Assembly: GCF_037975245.1 (NCBI RefSeq)
Contig: NC_092568.1
Location: 250,001 to 314,000, forward strand
Source of the DNA: Apostichopus japonicus
Taxonomy: Eukaryota > Echinodermata > Holothuroidea > Aspidochirotida > Stichopodidae
Length of the DNA stretch: 64,000 bases
Direction: 5' to 3'
Shown: positions 34,971 to 47,611 of the stretch, in pieces
Numbering within the stretch: the stretch's first letter is position 1
Layout of the letters: each line of letters begins with the position of its first letter
Made by a program: the position numbers and the translations under genes
Notes under the pieces: generated by a model
Seen by the model: the letters and a program-made list of their open reading frames with translations, nothing else
Database searches by the model: none
What the model was told of the DNA's origin: nothing

Positions 34971-36469
34971 CAGTCCATAATATCTAGCACATCTACATCT
35001 GTTTACACATCTAAACAGAACGAGGATTTATCTATATTTAACTTTTATATATCGTATATATATGTAACACGCACATGAAGCTGGGACTTGGATCAATTCG
35101 ATTCATTTCGCAACTTTTCTGTATGATACTTTTCGGCTGAAATCCCAAAAATTCATTGTATTTTACCTTTGCCAATTATACTGAGTCCCGGTCCATATTC
35201 AGGCCTGGTGGGGGTTGCGGGGGGGGGGGGGGGAGGTCATGGGGATAAGCAATGGTACAGGGGTCAATTATAACGGGGACAGGAAAAATAATAGGGAGAA
35301 AATATGTTTTGGTTATTTCCATAACGTATATACTTAAAGAAACTTGATGTAAAGAAAGTGGCACTTGACATATTTTCCCCGCGGCTGGCCCTTCCCTGAC
35401 TTTCGACGCCATTTGCCCATATTGCAACTGATGTAGTGAACAAACGACTCTCTGTAGATAGAGGGACATGAGACGTAAACCTCGAATGGCAGGGTCAACT
35501 TTGTCTGGATAGGCCTTCAACAGCCGATTCATATGCTAGTATATACAATACTATTCTACTGTGATATTAAAAATATATATATATATAATTGTTATCATAA
35601 TATATTACTGTACCATGTAATACTATATTCAACAATATTATTGTGGATTTTTAATATTATATTATATTATACTATATTATTATGTTACAATATAATTGTA
35701 TGATATTTTGTGAATCGGGTGCCTTCAAACAGTTCTCATAGATACATGCAAGCATGCAGTATACAAACTTATATGTAAGTGTATCCCCGGATGGGAGACG
35801 AGGATAAAACACAATTATGAATGAAGATACCAATATAGTCTCGTCGCATTGTTCAACACAGCGGAGAGCCTGTCTTTTAGTACATTTGCATACAAATATA
35901 GAGGTATATCAAAAACGTGACATTGTACTAACATCGCAACAGTTATCATGATACAAAACAGTTTACATAATCAACGAGCCATGAAGGCTATGACTTCGTG
36001 TTTTTTTGTGGAAAAAATATCCGAGTGTCGAAAAGGTATAACAAATCAAGAGGCAATGTGAGTTTTTCGTCGAGGTAAGGTGTCAAGTAAAAGAGGCCAT
36101 AAGTTGCATCAAGAGGGCAAAAATAAATAAATACATAAATAAGACCCGAAATGTAAGCAAATTAAGAAACACTTTGTATGGAAAATGTATAACACGCTCC
36201 CGTTCATATTTCATGAAGGGGCTTATTTGTGTTGACTTTAGGTCCACTGAAATCAAATGAAATGGAACAGAACTGAAAATGCTGAGTCACGGCAACGGAA
36301 CAAATGGAAAATGCAGCTTATAAAGACGTATCACGTGACCAGTCGTCTCATTTGTATTTAACAGGTTAGTAGGATAATTATTCATTGGATTCGAACGTCA
36401 CCTTATTATATATGACGTCACATTTAGCTACCATCAGGAGAATTAGTACAATAATTGGTGGATTATATG

Positions 36470-36660
36470 AACACTGTATGTCGCGTATACCGGATTTGAA
36501 GTATACGGTACACGTACAACGGCATGAGAACCGAGTACAAGAAGAATTCATCCTGGTACGGTAGTAAGAACACGAACTCGAGTACACATAACTAAAGTGG
36601 GAGTGCACTTGAATTCAAACTAGATTTGCAAAGTATCCCGCGGGAACGAGTAATGCATGA
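36470..36660 (+). repeat. GAGTAC-rich dispersed repeat, copy 2
   Basis: GTATACGGTACACGTACAACGGCATGAG, then CCGAGTACAAG and CTCGAGTACACATAAC, related to 24500-24740 and 46195-46450. CACGTG (36334) and TGACGTCA (36413) sit just upstream. Confidence 0.6.
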
Positions 36661-36675
36661 GCTAATATAAATGAG

Positions 36676-36678
<3 letters not shown>

Positions 36679-36713
<35 letters not shown>

Positions 36714-36978
36714 ATACTAGTTGAGACTAGTGTAACACTAGTAGTTGTAACTCGGAGTTTCACGCGTTATATATAGCGATCGTCAGACACAACATATATT
36801 CACAACATATATTCACGCGTTATAGCGATCGTCAGACACAACATATATTCACAACATATATTCACGCGTTATAGCGATCGTCAGACACAACATATATTCC
36901 GCTCTGTCCACTGGACATAGAGCACTCTGCGCCAAGATAGACGCCAACCAACCAACTCTATATATATATATATATATT
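36679..36978. repeat. (TA)n, 49-bp tandem repeat and second (TA)n
   Basis: (TA)n at about 36679-36709. Then three units of 49 bp starting TTCACGCGTTATAGCGATCG at 36759, 36812 and 36861; the first has an extra TATA and the third is cut off at a TTCCGCTCTGTCC segment. This is followed by a CTGGACATAGAGC hairpin-like segment, CCAACCAACCAAC and another (TA)n at 36959-36978. Confidence 0.9.
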
Positions 36979-38544
36979 TATGATTATAGACGATATAATT
37001 TCAAGGGGGACATTGCGACACTCCTGGAATGGGTCCGCATACATTATTAGTTTTGCATACAAATAGTTTTCGTCTGTCTTTGGAGGTCTCAATGTTTCCC
37101 GCCAAGTGTTAATTTTTTCATTAAAAGACTAGTGCCGAATTTTAATCAAATGGGCTGAGTAATAATCTATCGTGGTCTCACTGTAAAATAAGTGAGGCCT
37201 GCTATATATGTTATTGTTTCGTACTTGAAGTTCATCACCATTCTTCTATGTTTCTAGGCTATATAAACTCAATTTGCCGCCTCAGTTATGTTTTGATGTA
37301 TTTATTCAAAATGAAAACACTAATCTCGCCCAAGATTTCGATCTTGTACACCGCACCGCGGGATTTGTGGCTTAAACAGATCAGAACGTGTCGTCATGAT
37401 TTCATACGGCTGTACACTTTTGCTGTAGCTGTCGTCTGCTGATGAGAGTTTTCCCGCCTAAAATTGGCGTAAGATGCCATGGTTACTTTCGACCCAAAGA
37501 CTCCAATTAGATTAATATTTTAATCCATGAAACTTGTGTATTTTTTCTTCCCTTTTAGTTTTAAAATGTAAGGTGGTATCTAGAATTTCGGACTTGTGAC
37601 TGCTATACTCCTCTTGTATTACGATTGGCTTAACTGCCAATTCATTTAAACTCTTCTCTAATCTCGACGGTCAAAGTTAACCCGAGGATGGACGGTCACG
37701 TTACATTAACAGGTCTACTTATGACGTGATAGGTCGGTACATCCCTCTTGAAGATGATGTAAACCCATGAGCTTTTAACCGATCTAAATTTACTCCGCTG
37801 CTGATCTTCTGGGAGTCCCTCGATGTCAAATAAGAGAAGAAGTATATAGAAAGAGCCAGAAATTCTAGCGATACAATCTATCAGTCGCCGTCTGACAGCC
37901 TTATCCCACTTTTCATTAACTTTTCAAGTTATCATCTCTGAAAGTTGAATTAGCGTATAAAGTACAGCACTGCATGTAACAAGAAAAACTAGAAAAAAAA
38001 GAAATTGTCATTGAAAGGAAAGGCTAACATTTGATCTCAGTAAGTGGAAAAGAGCAAACAAAGTTAACCTTAAAAGCATCTCTCCATTACCAGTAGCGAA
38101 ACGAATTTTGACAAGCAAGACTTTTTACTTGTTATCACGTTTCATTGCCAAGGTGTCGAATTAAAGCAATATCTACATGTATTTGGAGCGAAAGTAACAC
38201 CGGATTTGAAAATACAGACAAATATCTTCCAGAAGGCCTTAGTCTTTTTTACTTTATTCGTGCAACATGACTTTCAGAGTAAAAACCGGAGAAAACATGT
38301 ATTTATATGGAATTAAATTTATCTTCTGTGTCAGCGTTTGATCTCGAAGACGTTTGATCTCGGGAGACGAGATTAATTAATATTTTCTGATGGTTACATC
38401 AATTCTCAGAAAATAAGGATGGATGAAAAACTAAAGATGAAAATTACAGAAGAAGAAATTAGGGTTGTCTGTTGGGTCGCTGCTTTAGTTCTTCATATAT
38501 ATACCAATGAATATCCACGCGACCGTGTACACAAGAGATCGTGT

Positions 38545-38665
38545 GGCCTATATAGGTGACCAGACGTCCGCGATTTTCGGGGACAGTCCCCGAATCCAAT
38601 GTTTCGTCCCCGACTAACAAGTGTCCCAGAAAATGTCCCAGATTTAACAAGACGTCCCTAAAATG
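38545..38665. repeat. GTCCC-rich segment, probable transposon end
   Basis: TAGGTGACCAGACGTCCGCG, TTTCGGGGACAGTCCCCGAA and repeated CGTCCC/TGTCCCAGA words at about 15-20-bp spacing. The TAGGTGACCAGACGTCC opening recalls DNA-transposon termini I have seen in other animals; I cannot name a family and see no matching right end. Confidence 0.4.
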
Positions 38666-41600
38666 TTAAAATACGACATTATATTCACAACAGATTTATA
38701 AATGTTGCAATATCTACCTTCCTGCCTGTTATACTTTAATTACACGTCATTAAGAAACCATGTAGATGCACACAAATACCTTGGATAGACGATCGCAGAG
38801 ATCAAAACAAGAACTGTACTACAATGTAGGGTATAGGCCTGTATCCTACTATACACGCGTAGTAATAAATAAGCGTGACAGTGTTTCCCACGACAATAGC
38901 AATCTGTGCTGACATATAGGCCAGCTCTTGATTATGTCATGTCTGTGATAACACTGTGTAGTGTGGAGTGAATTGCACAATGTTTTCACAGTTAGAACTC
39001 CGTTTCATCCAGTGTCTTCACGACTATATCCTCATTCCATGTCGTACCAATGAGACGAGTCAACACATATCCAATAAACACGACCTGTCAATCCCCTCTT
39101 CATTGACAGAAACTTATTTACATGAATACTGATGATCGACATTGAGATTTTGACTGAATATTTAAAGCAGGAATCGCGTAAGACTTGACGTCAAAGAATC
39201 TCACTAGGATGTGCATTCATACGAAGAGGTGAATACTTTCTATGACTATTTAGGAATTTGTTTGATGTACATGCTACTTTCTGTGAGTAATTTCTGAACT
39301 GACAGAAATTTGGGCAAATTTTTGTCTTTTCTTTACATGCGAGAGTCTTTTAAACAAGGGTCGGATGTGTTATTACATGGATGTTTGGTGGGCCATGAAA
39401 CATTCAGAATGGGGGTTATTAACTATTTATACACAGAAAAGTGTGTATTCCACACTTTTAATGTTTTGTTTTGCTTCATTTGCAAACTATACCTAAATTC
39501 ATCTTTCTTATATCGAGGTTCTTGAAGTAAAGTAACTAGTAATGTTTTAAGATTATATCTGATATTTCCTGCCCCGGTCCAGCATCACCCAGATTGTTAC
39601 AAATTCAACACAAAATGGAATATTTGAACAATATATATATAGTAAACCGATCAAGTTTATTAGAGCTTGGGAACCAAACTCTTTTTAACCCAGTTTCACA
39701 GTTTATTCATCAACAGTAATTCTTCCGAATATTACAGGAAATACGCCACACATCTCAATTATATGATATATCGCTTTAAGCTTATACATTCATCGTCGTC
39801 TTAGCACACCAATCTAATTTAGCGTATCTCACAGTCCCACGAATAACCAATAACCGAACGATATAGATAATAGAAGTGTGTTTACTGATGACTAAACTTA
39901 GCAACAATTTATCAGATAATGGAATTTTGTCAAACTTGACATATGCACGGCAAGATAAATGGTAAGTGCTAATTTTCAACGATACGTAATAACTTATAAG
40001 CTAATAAACTAACAAATAAATGCTTAAATGTTTTATAGCAAAATAAAAATTAATCATAATAAATTTTCCTGTGTATGGATGAGTGACTATATCACACGTC
40101 AACAATATCTTAAGTATAGCGGTTAATAACTTATTAAAGCATACCACGTGTGACGGTGCGGCAAAGCGATTGAAAATGAAGTTTATGTATGATTATAAAA
40201 AACAAGCGTTGATTTCTGCGTATGCCGTTCAAATGGATAACCTTAAGCTAGGCGTGTAATTAGATCGATGTGCATGTAGGACATTAATCTGGAAAAGAAT
40301 ATGAATTGTCCGTCAGACTAATAATCTCAAGTCGGTTTTCGAGTCAAGCTTATTTTACGTAAACTTGTTAATGCGCTTGAATTTGTCATAATTCATAACA
40401 TTTTATATCTTTGAATTCCAGTATCTGCACACACACACACAAATGAGAAACCTGTTAGAGACAGTTTCATGCGTGACCGGGCTCAGAACTGAGAACGCGC
40501 ATTCGTTGTTAATGTTTCGTAAGGAGAATGTGCACGCATGAATCCCTCATCTGTTTATAAAGTATAAGATCAGCAGGATAAAATGTTCTTATAATGAATG
40601 CCACCTACCTTCTTTTCAATCGACATATCGTTGCGGTCAACAAAGTATTTGAACTGATAAAATTTACAATTCATTTTGAAAATGCACACGTCAAGCAAAC
40701 TGTCTTAAAAACTTGTGGAATTCTACAGAGATTTGCGTATATGCTTAATGCAATGACATTGGCTGCATTGGTATTAACTGCTTCGCAATAGGTTTCCCCC
40801 TCAAGGGGACGGTTGTTTTCGCGATTTATTCCCGAAAAAGGAGGTGTTTACGAAATTTCAAACTTGGGAAATTTATGGTTGTACATTACAGAGCGTGCAA
40901 AGGTAATTTATTTGCAAAAATACTATTTAACAAAGAGAAGCCATATGGCCCCAAGAAATTAATTTGAGGAAATTGGGAGAGATGACGTTCTTGCACTATA
41001 AAATAACTTGAAAGGTTTCGTACCTGAAGTATGTATACTCTCTTATATTAGACTTTTGTTACGTTGTCCGTGTTTGCAATAAAACATGCCTTTCACTACT
41101 ATATGGATGTACAAAGCGTTCTTTACAAACGCAACGTTAATCATCTTTATTTCTCACATACGTGTGAGTTTCCGACGATGTGTGTGTGAGTCTCTCTCTC
41201 TCGTTCTCCCTGTGTATGTGGAGGAGGGTTTGGCCGAACAGAAATGGGGGGGGGGGGTATGAGTGGCTAGGAAACGATGTAAAGACACAAAATGAAGATA
41301 CAAACTGCCTATATTGGGACGTCTCTCAACTGCGTATGTTTCGATCCCTCTCGATATTATCCTGCAAGCATAGAACCGTCGGATCCCTATGAATGAAGTA
41401 AAACTGCTATATTTTTATTCAGGATTACATCTGTTCAGTCTGGTATCCATCAAACTTCATACCGTATACTTCAATGCTCCTTTTGTATGCGTGTGTGTGT
41501 GTGTTCATTATAATTGATGTGACGTTACACATTAGGGTTTACTCTTGTGTGTAATTCTGGACGAGACACGTTTTTCATTCTCCAGTTTTATGTTAAATGT

Positions 41601-42709
41601 CACAGTTAAAGAAATGAACAGTCACTTCTACTACTCAATTAATTTCAGTCGGTCAGCTATGTGACGACGATCAGGCAATGAAAAGTATGGAAACGATATT
41701 TTGTGTGGTTACTATGGAAACTGTAATTAAGATGTCATCTTGTCAACACGAAACCCAACGCCTGTTTTGTCTTGTAACATACACATTATCATCAGCATGA
41801 AAAAAGCGAATATGGCTGATAATACATGAAAATAACTTACAACCCTATAAAAGTGTAATCTCGTTAAGGCGCCAACTTGAAAGACAGAAATGACGACAGG
41901 GCATGCGTGTTTCAAATCATTTACAGCTGATTTTCCCCGCGCGTTTTCCTTGGATACGGATATCGTCTGCTCAGTTGAATGAAGCCATAGAGCACATAAA
42001 ATGCTTCCCGGGTTGTTTAGGGTACTGTATTAGGTAAAAATGTGATAGTGTAAGAGGTACAAAGTAAAAACACCTCCTGCCTCTCTCCCTCAAAGCAGAA
42101 TTCCCAGGGAGACAGAGGCGTCTCTATAGATCTGAAATCCAGATGAATTTGTTAGAGGAGATCAGTTCAGCGAAACATCGAATTTCTTCGAATATTTTGT
42201 GTGAACGTTTAGTATATGCGTTCTCTTGCAGCAATATCTCTTAATCTTATTTCTTTTTCAATCATAACGGCAAATGGATTTATTTTGAGTTGGTTGGGTT
42301 GGGGGGGGGGGCTGAATTAAGTAAATTTACAATATCACATTATAGATAGTCATCTTCTAAAGATGACTCAACGGGGGCATAGAAATGACTTCATATTGAA
42401 ATAAAAATAGGACTGGTGCAGCGTGGTGCGAGGACAGGAATGGTACATGGTTACCAACCGTGCTGCGGTAGCTTGATTGCTTGGGCAACAAAACGGGTAT
42501 ATGGATAGGGATGGGGCCGGGCACTGATTTGGACATATAATGTGACACTTTAGACAGCCCCCATGAAAAGAGATGAGGATTTAAAACTGTTTTGGTTCAA
42601 AACGGGCGGATGCAGGATATTATAGTGGAAGAAGCGTGGTCCTGGTACCACATAGGGGTAGGGATTAGGGGTATTCCCCAGAAAGAAAATAACAATTTAT
42701 GATGTCAAC

Positions 42710-42760
42710 TTTTGTGGCATTTTGATGTGGCATTTGATGTGGCATTTGATGTGGCATTGT
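42710..42760 (+). repeat. Short tandem repeat of TTTGATGTGGCAT
   Basis: Three exact tandem copies of a 13-14-bp TTTGATGTGGCA unit with a partial unit (TTGTGGCATT) in front. Confidence 0.85.
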
Positions 42761-45700
42761 TTAACTATAAATAAGGTCTTTAAACTACTTTTGAAGTTTT
42801 TGTGAGGTGGGGGAAAGGGCTGGGGAGTGTACTACCCACACCACCAGGTTCCTCGCCTGCTAGACACTCTTCCTTCCCACTTCCAAAATGTTAATATTTT
42901 ATAAAATTTATGTACAATGTTAGACTTTTAAAAAAAGTGAATGTTATGCAAAGCGAAGCTTTCTTGTATCTCATTACTTTGTTTTAATCTTTTTTTAATT
43001 ACGGTACACATCATCACTTAAAGGTTGATTTGAAAATTTAATGGGAACCAGATGTAGCCATTCTATATTAAGAAATATTTAGATTACAGTTGTCGTCTAT
43101 TGTTTTAATATTCAAGACTCTTACTCATATAACTACTATAAAGAGATGCGGCATTGATTTAGCGGTTGTCTGTAGCCTTCATTCTCAGACAATGGTTTAA
43201 GAAGCAAATATGACTTATTACAGATCCAAGCTGTTATTAACATTTACTTCTCGTCATTAAATGAAGAGTGTTAAAAGGACACTATTAAGTACTATAAACA
43301 TTAAAGCAAGACAGCGACATCTTATATTAAACGAGGCAAGGGGAAAGCCAGGTAAACAAAGGTTTGGATTATCAAACAGTTCCGATGGGTGGTGGGGGGG
43401 GGGGGGTTAAGAGTGGTAGAAATTGGGTTAGGAGTGGTTGAGAGTGGGAGGGGGGGGGGTAGTTTATCTATACGTTATTGAGGCCAAGTAAAATTGTTTA
43501 TGTGAATGATGCAACAAAGATCGTTGGATCTAAAATTATTTAATTGTAGCAACAAGTTTAATGAAATGAAGTCAAAATTCGAAGTAATGGTAACGGTTTT
43601 CTCACGGGACACCCAAATCTTTCCCCGGTGTTATATTTAGTTTTAAAGATGGCGACATATCTTAGGACGAAAGTCGCAATACACGACTCCTGTTCAAAAA
43701 CAGTTGTAATGTTGCGGGGGATGTTAATTCGTTTAGTTATAATACAGTTCTAAGCCGGCTGTATGATATTTACCTATAATCATCATGATCACAGCGGTAG
43801 GCTTTATCCTGTAGGCGCCTGAGATGTGCAGACGGTAGACTAAATCTCATGTCGAGACGTATTTATTAGGAGGCCACAAAATGAGAAGAATATGAAATTA
43901 CAAACAGAACAATAACGGACAGTGTGTGTGTGGTAGATTTACACTATCATACTAAATGTTAACGAGTAGTTATATCACGTATCACCTACTGTCACTTGTA
44001 AGCCTAAATCAGATTACTACACCCTCGTACCTCAGTCTAAATTTCATTGGGTTAAAAGGAGAAGCGACCCCAACCATCATTGTAGATGCTTGGGCTGAAT
44101 AACTCCCACAAACAGGTAAGTAAAATGTTGTTCCATCTGGTGAGATATCCTGGGTTGAATGTCACCTGGGAGGGGGGGCATTTTTTCTATTTGTGATGTC
44201 ATAATGTCACAAGGGGGTGATATCTTAGACCCCCCCTTTGAATTTCTTTTAATATCACCTCCATGGTGAAATTGATCACCATTGTTGCTAGTTAATGTCA
44301 GTATGATATATAGGTAAAGTGCGAAACGTCATCTTTGTAGACAGGACCATTTGAAAAATACCTCTACTATAGAAAAATTAAGTCATTAATAAAGGTAAAA
44401 TGAACATTCAAACAACTAGCTGCACTTTGATGTGCTTTCAGACTTGCTCAAGTCTTCTTCCTCGCATTTGAAAGAAAATGTTAAAATTCGATACCTCCCA
44501 CTACTTGAAATAGGCTGTGGTTTTCTCGTTTTAATATTTTTTACGGACATCACATACAATTATGTTCTTCTCATTTGGCTACAAGATTACCCATACAGAT
44601 GGATCCAGTAGCCTATAGTTCTTAAAATAAATTAATGAATTGGTTTTGATAACTGTTTTAATACTTAAACTAATCAAGTCTGAGATGAAATAATGAGGGA
44701 AGGTTCAGTAATTAGGCTATAGTGTTAATGACGCATAGCATCGACACGATAACCTTTCAGTGACCTAGTGCTTTATAGGTAATTGATCTGTTATAAAAGG
44801 TAAACAGCGTATTTTCATGGCTTAAATCTGTACTCCACGCCCACCCCCCCCCCCCCGACCCCCATCCATCCGTAGCTCCATTCACCATTGCCTACGTTCG
44901 AATCTCATTTCTCCGTTACCTATAGTTGGACGTCTGAGATGTACTACATCGAATCTATTGCTTTTCCTGACATTTTGGTTGCTGTCCATAGTTCGTTATC
45001 CTAGAACGACCTTATTTTATATCGAGCCATAGTCTTCAAGTGTTTACGTACTACTCTACAGGGCCACACTATCTAGGAGGAACCCATGGGAAAGCGGTTT
45101 AACTAAGAGCAACAAGGTGTGATTTTATTTTAATTAATAAGTTGTTTATAGATATATACCTTCATGCAGCTCGATTGAAAGGAATGAAATGATATACTTG
45201 CTTCAGACAAACCTCCAAATCCCTCTCATCTATACTCTCTAGTTCTAAACATTATTCAACTTATCTGGATATTGTAACAACTGTATATGTTATAAATACC
45301 CTACAACAGGTTCACGGTAGGTTTTGTAAACTCAACCGACGGCTTTCTGGGAGTTTCAGATGTCTGGAATGAGTTAAGTCTCTTGCAGTTTAATGTTATT
45401 TTTATGATCTTCTTGGAGGTTTACGGACCTTTACCCTTTTTTCTCGGTAATTGAAAGCGTATACGACTGCAAAAACACAAATCATGCAGGATCCAAGGGG
45501 CAGGTTTTTTTTGGGGTGGGGGGGGTGCACCCCCTTTAGACCTCACAGATATTAGCACTACCTTGCGTGTATACCTTAACATAGGCACTAGATTGATCAA
45601 TACGTCTTACCTGAATCATTTGAAATATTCCACAACAGACAACAAAAAGAAGACAAAAAACATCGGTTGTCATAGTTACAACACTTCTCTTTACGAAGCA

Positions 45701-46194
45701 GAGGTATAAAACGGCTGGTCATTTAAGAATATCACATATCTTACAATGTCACGGAAACTGGCAATGAAAATATTCAATTCATTATCTATCATACACATGC
45801 ACTTATGCGTAGAAACAGAAAATTTGAACTTTTAACCCATTATTTATATTTAAAAAAAAAAGAACCCCGACAACCCCCCCACCCCCCAATAAAAAAAAAA
45901 AAGAAAAAAAAAGAAAAGAAAAAAGATTTCCAATTTCTGTGGAGTTGAGTAAGTGTACGTCTCCGTGAGAGGGGAAGCGGATCTCATACGCAAGTTACAG
46001 AGACATGTATGTACAATGCGAATAACAAAACAACGTTAATGAATCGTTTTCTTATTGTTATCCTTCAATGTTGGGTGGATGATATCTTCTACCAGCAGTA
46101 CAGTTATGGCATATAAGCTGTGTTCAGCCGTAGAAATATTGCAAGAGAAAATAAGAATTACTTAAAATGGTAATTGTAACTTTATAAACGCCTT

Positions 46195-46450
46195 ACATCA
46201 CCGTATATCAGCTTGTGGTGTACGCGTACAACAGCTTGAGTACGAGTTCAAGTAGGCTTCCCCTTTGGATTAAGTACGAAACTGAGTACAAAGCATGAGT
46301 CCGCATACTTAATCTTGAGTGATTGATACCCTATACATTTCTATATATGTATATTTCAAATCCATGACGGCGAGTAAAAATGCCCCCCACCCCCGGGTAC
46401 AAGTATCAATCTATAAGGGCGCGAGAGTACACGTACAGACAACACTGCCA
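46195..46450 (+). repeat. GAGTAC-rich dispersed repeat, copy 3
   Basis: GTGTACGCGTACAACAGCTTGAG with GAGTACGAGTTCAAGTA, CTGAGTACAAAGCATGAG and a second part GGGTACAAGTATC .. GAGAGTACACGTACAG. The order of words matches copies at 24.5 and 36.5 kb. Confidence 0.6.
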
Positions 46451-47569
46451 GAATAACAGTATATACGGACTCACCGCAAGTCTGCCATATACCTAAATAA
46501 ATGCCGGAAAAATAATCGAAATATTTGCAATAAATATTGATAGCCTCTGTTACACATCAGTTTGGTAAAAAATACAATATAAGCTTAAAGTTGCGATCAT
46601 CTTATAAAAGCATGTCTGGAATATTTTTTCGCAATTTAACGCACACAAATATTGTTTTCCCCCAGTTTTATCAATACATATAAAAGTAGCGTGTGTTTCA
46701 TTAAAATTTAAATATGATAAATCTGAACAGTTTACATTGCCAAATCACGTGACGTCATTCTATGTATTACAAATGCCAAGAGGGAGCCCATATTATGTTA
46801 ATGAGAGCTAAATTTAACATATACGGATAAACCATAAACCAGCTATTTATATCAGTGAAGACTATTACTAAAAAAATTAAGAAGTATATCTAACACAAAC
46901 AATACATGAAAGCCTATGCTTTATTCATATACCAAACTGTTAAGGTAAAGAAATATTACAGTAAAATTTAAACGTTAAAACAAAATATTAGCTAAAATTT
47001 TGTGACACACTGAAGAGAATAACAGATTGTGATGAAAAACAAATGGATACTTCTTCCATACCTCTGTGCCCAGTTTTGGTTTCTCGGCATTTCAGTGAGT
47101 ATGACGTCACTCTTTGCAACAACAAAAAAAAAGATGGCATTAAAAAATACGATAAGAAACATCGAAAGCGCATGCGCTTTTATTTGAATATCCAACCTAA
47201 CATAAAAAACGTCCTTACAAATTATCTTGCTTATGAAACGTCAAGTCAAAACTTGTTAAAAAAAATTGTGACAAATATCGAATTTTCTGCACGATTCAAA
47301 CTACAACCAAAATGATACATATAATATCGTTAATATATATGAAATTAATTACTGGGTGCCTGAATGCAACTCTCTCTATAAGATAGGGCTATAAACGAAA
47401 TACAACATGGTAAAACATGATGGTACATCGCTTGGTATTTAACAGCTCCGTACATTTTTCAGTCTACAACCGTCTTCTTATATCTCAAGATGTCAAACTG
47501 AATAATCATTAATAACGAATTAAAAAAAAAAAAAAGTTCTACTGAATATTCATCTTCATACAAATCCCT

Positions 47570-47611
47570 CTGTCAGACCATGGAGCTATTAATAGCTCCA
47601 TGGTCAGACAG
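47570..47611. repeat. 42-bp near-perfect palindrome
   Basis: CTGTCAGACCATGGAGCTATT is followed without spacer by its reverse complement with one mismatch. It could extrude as a cruciform. No flanking feature explains it. Confidence 0.9.

Larger units (their letters stand above)
25717..36469. other. Gene-free sequence between minisatellite and 36.5-kb repeat cluster
   Basis: No coding sequence supported. Contents: CpG-rich motif cluster (25836-25871), TIR element (27601-27971), many G or C runs of 9-17 bases (26268, 27430, 28167, 28562, 30000, 30379, 31254, 33041, 33345, 34820, 35220), hairpin-forming repeat (34911-34970), and AT-rich dinucleotide stretches (35570-35700). Confidence 0.7.

Noticed and set aside
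47043-47315. 90-codon + strand frame next to the CRE/NRF1 palindromes
   Set aside because: Lysine-rich translation of AT-rich DNA with no domain; proximity to motifs is not enough to call a gene.
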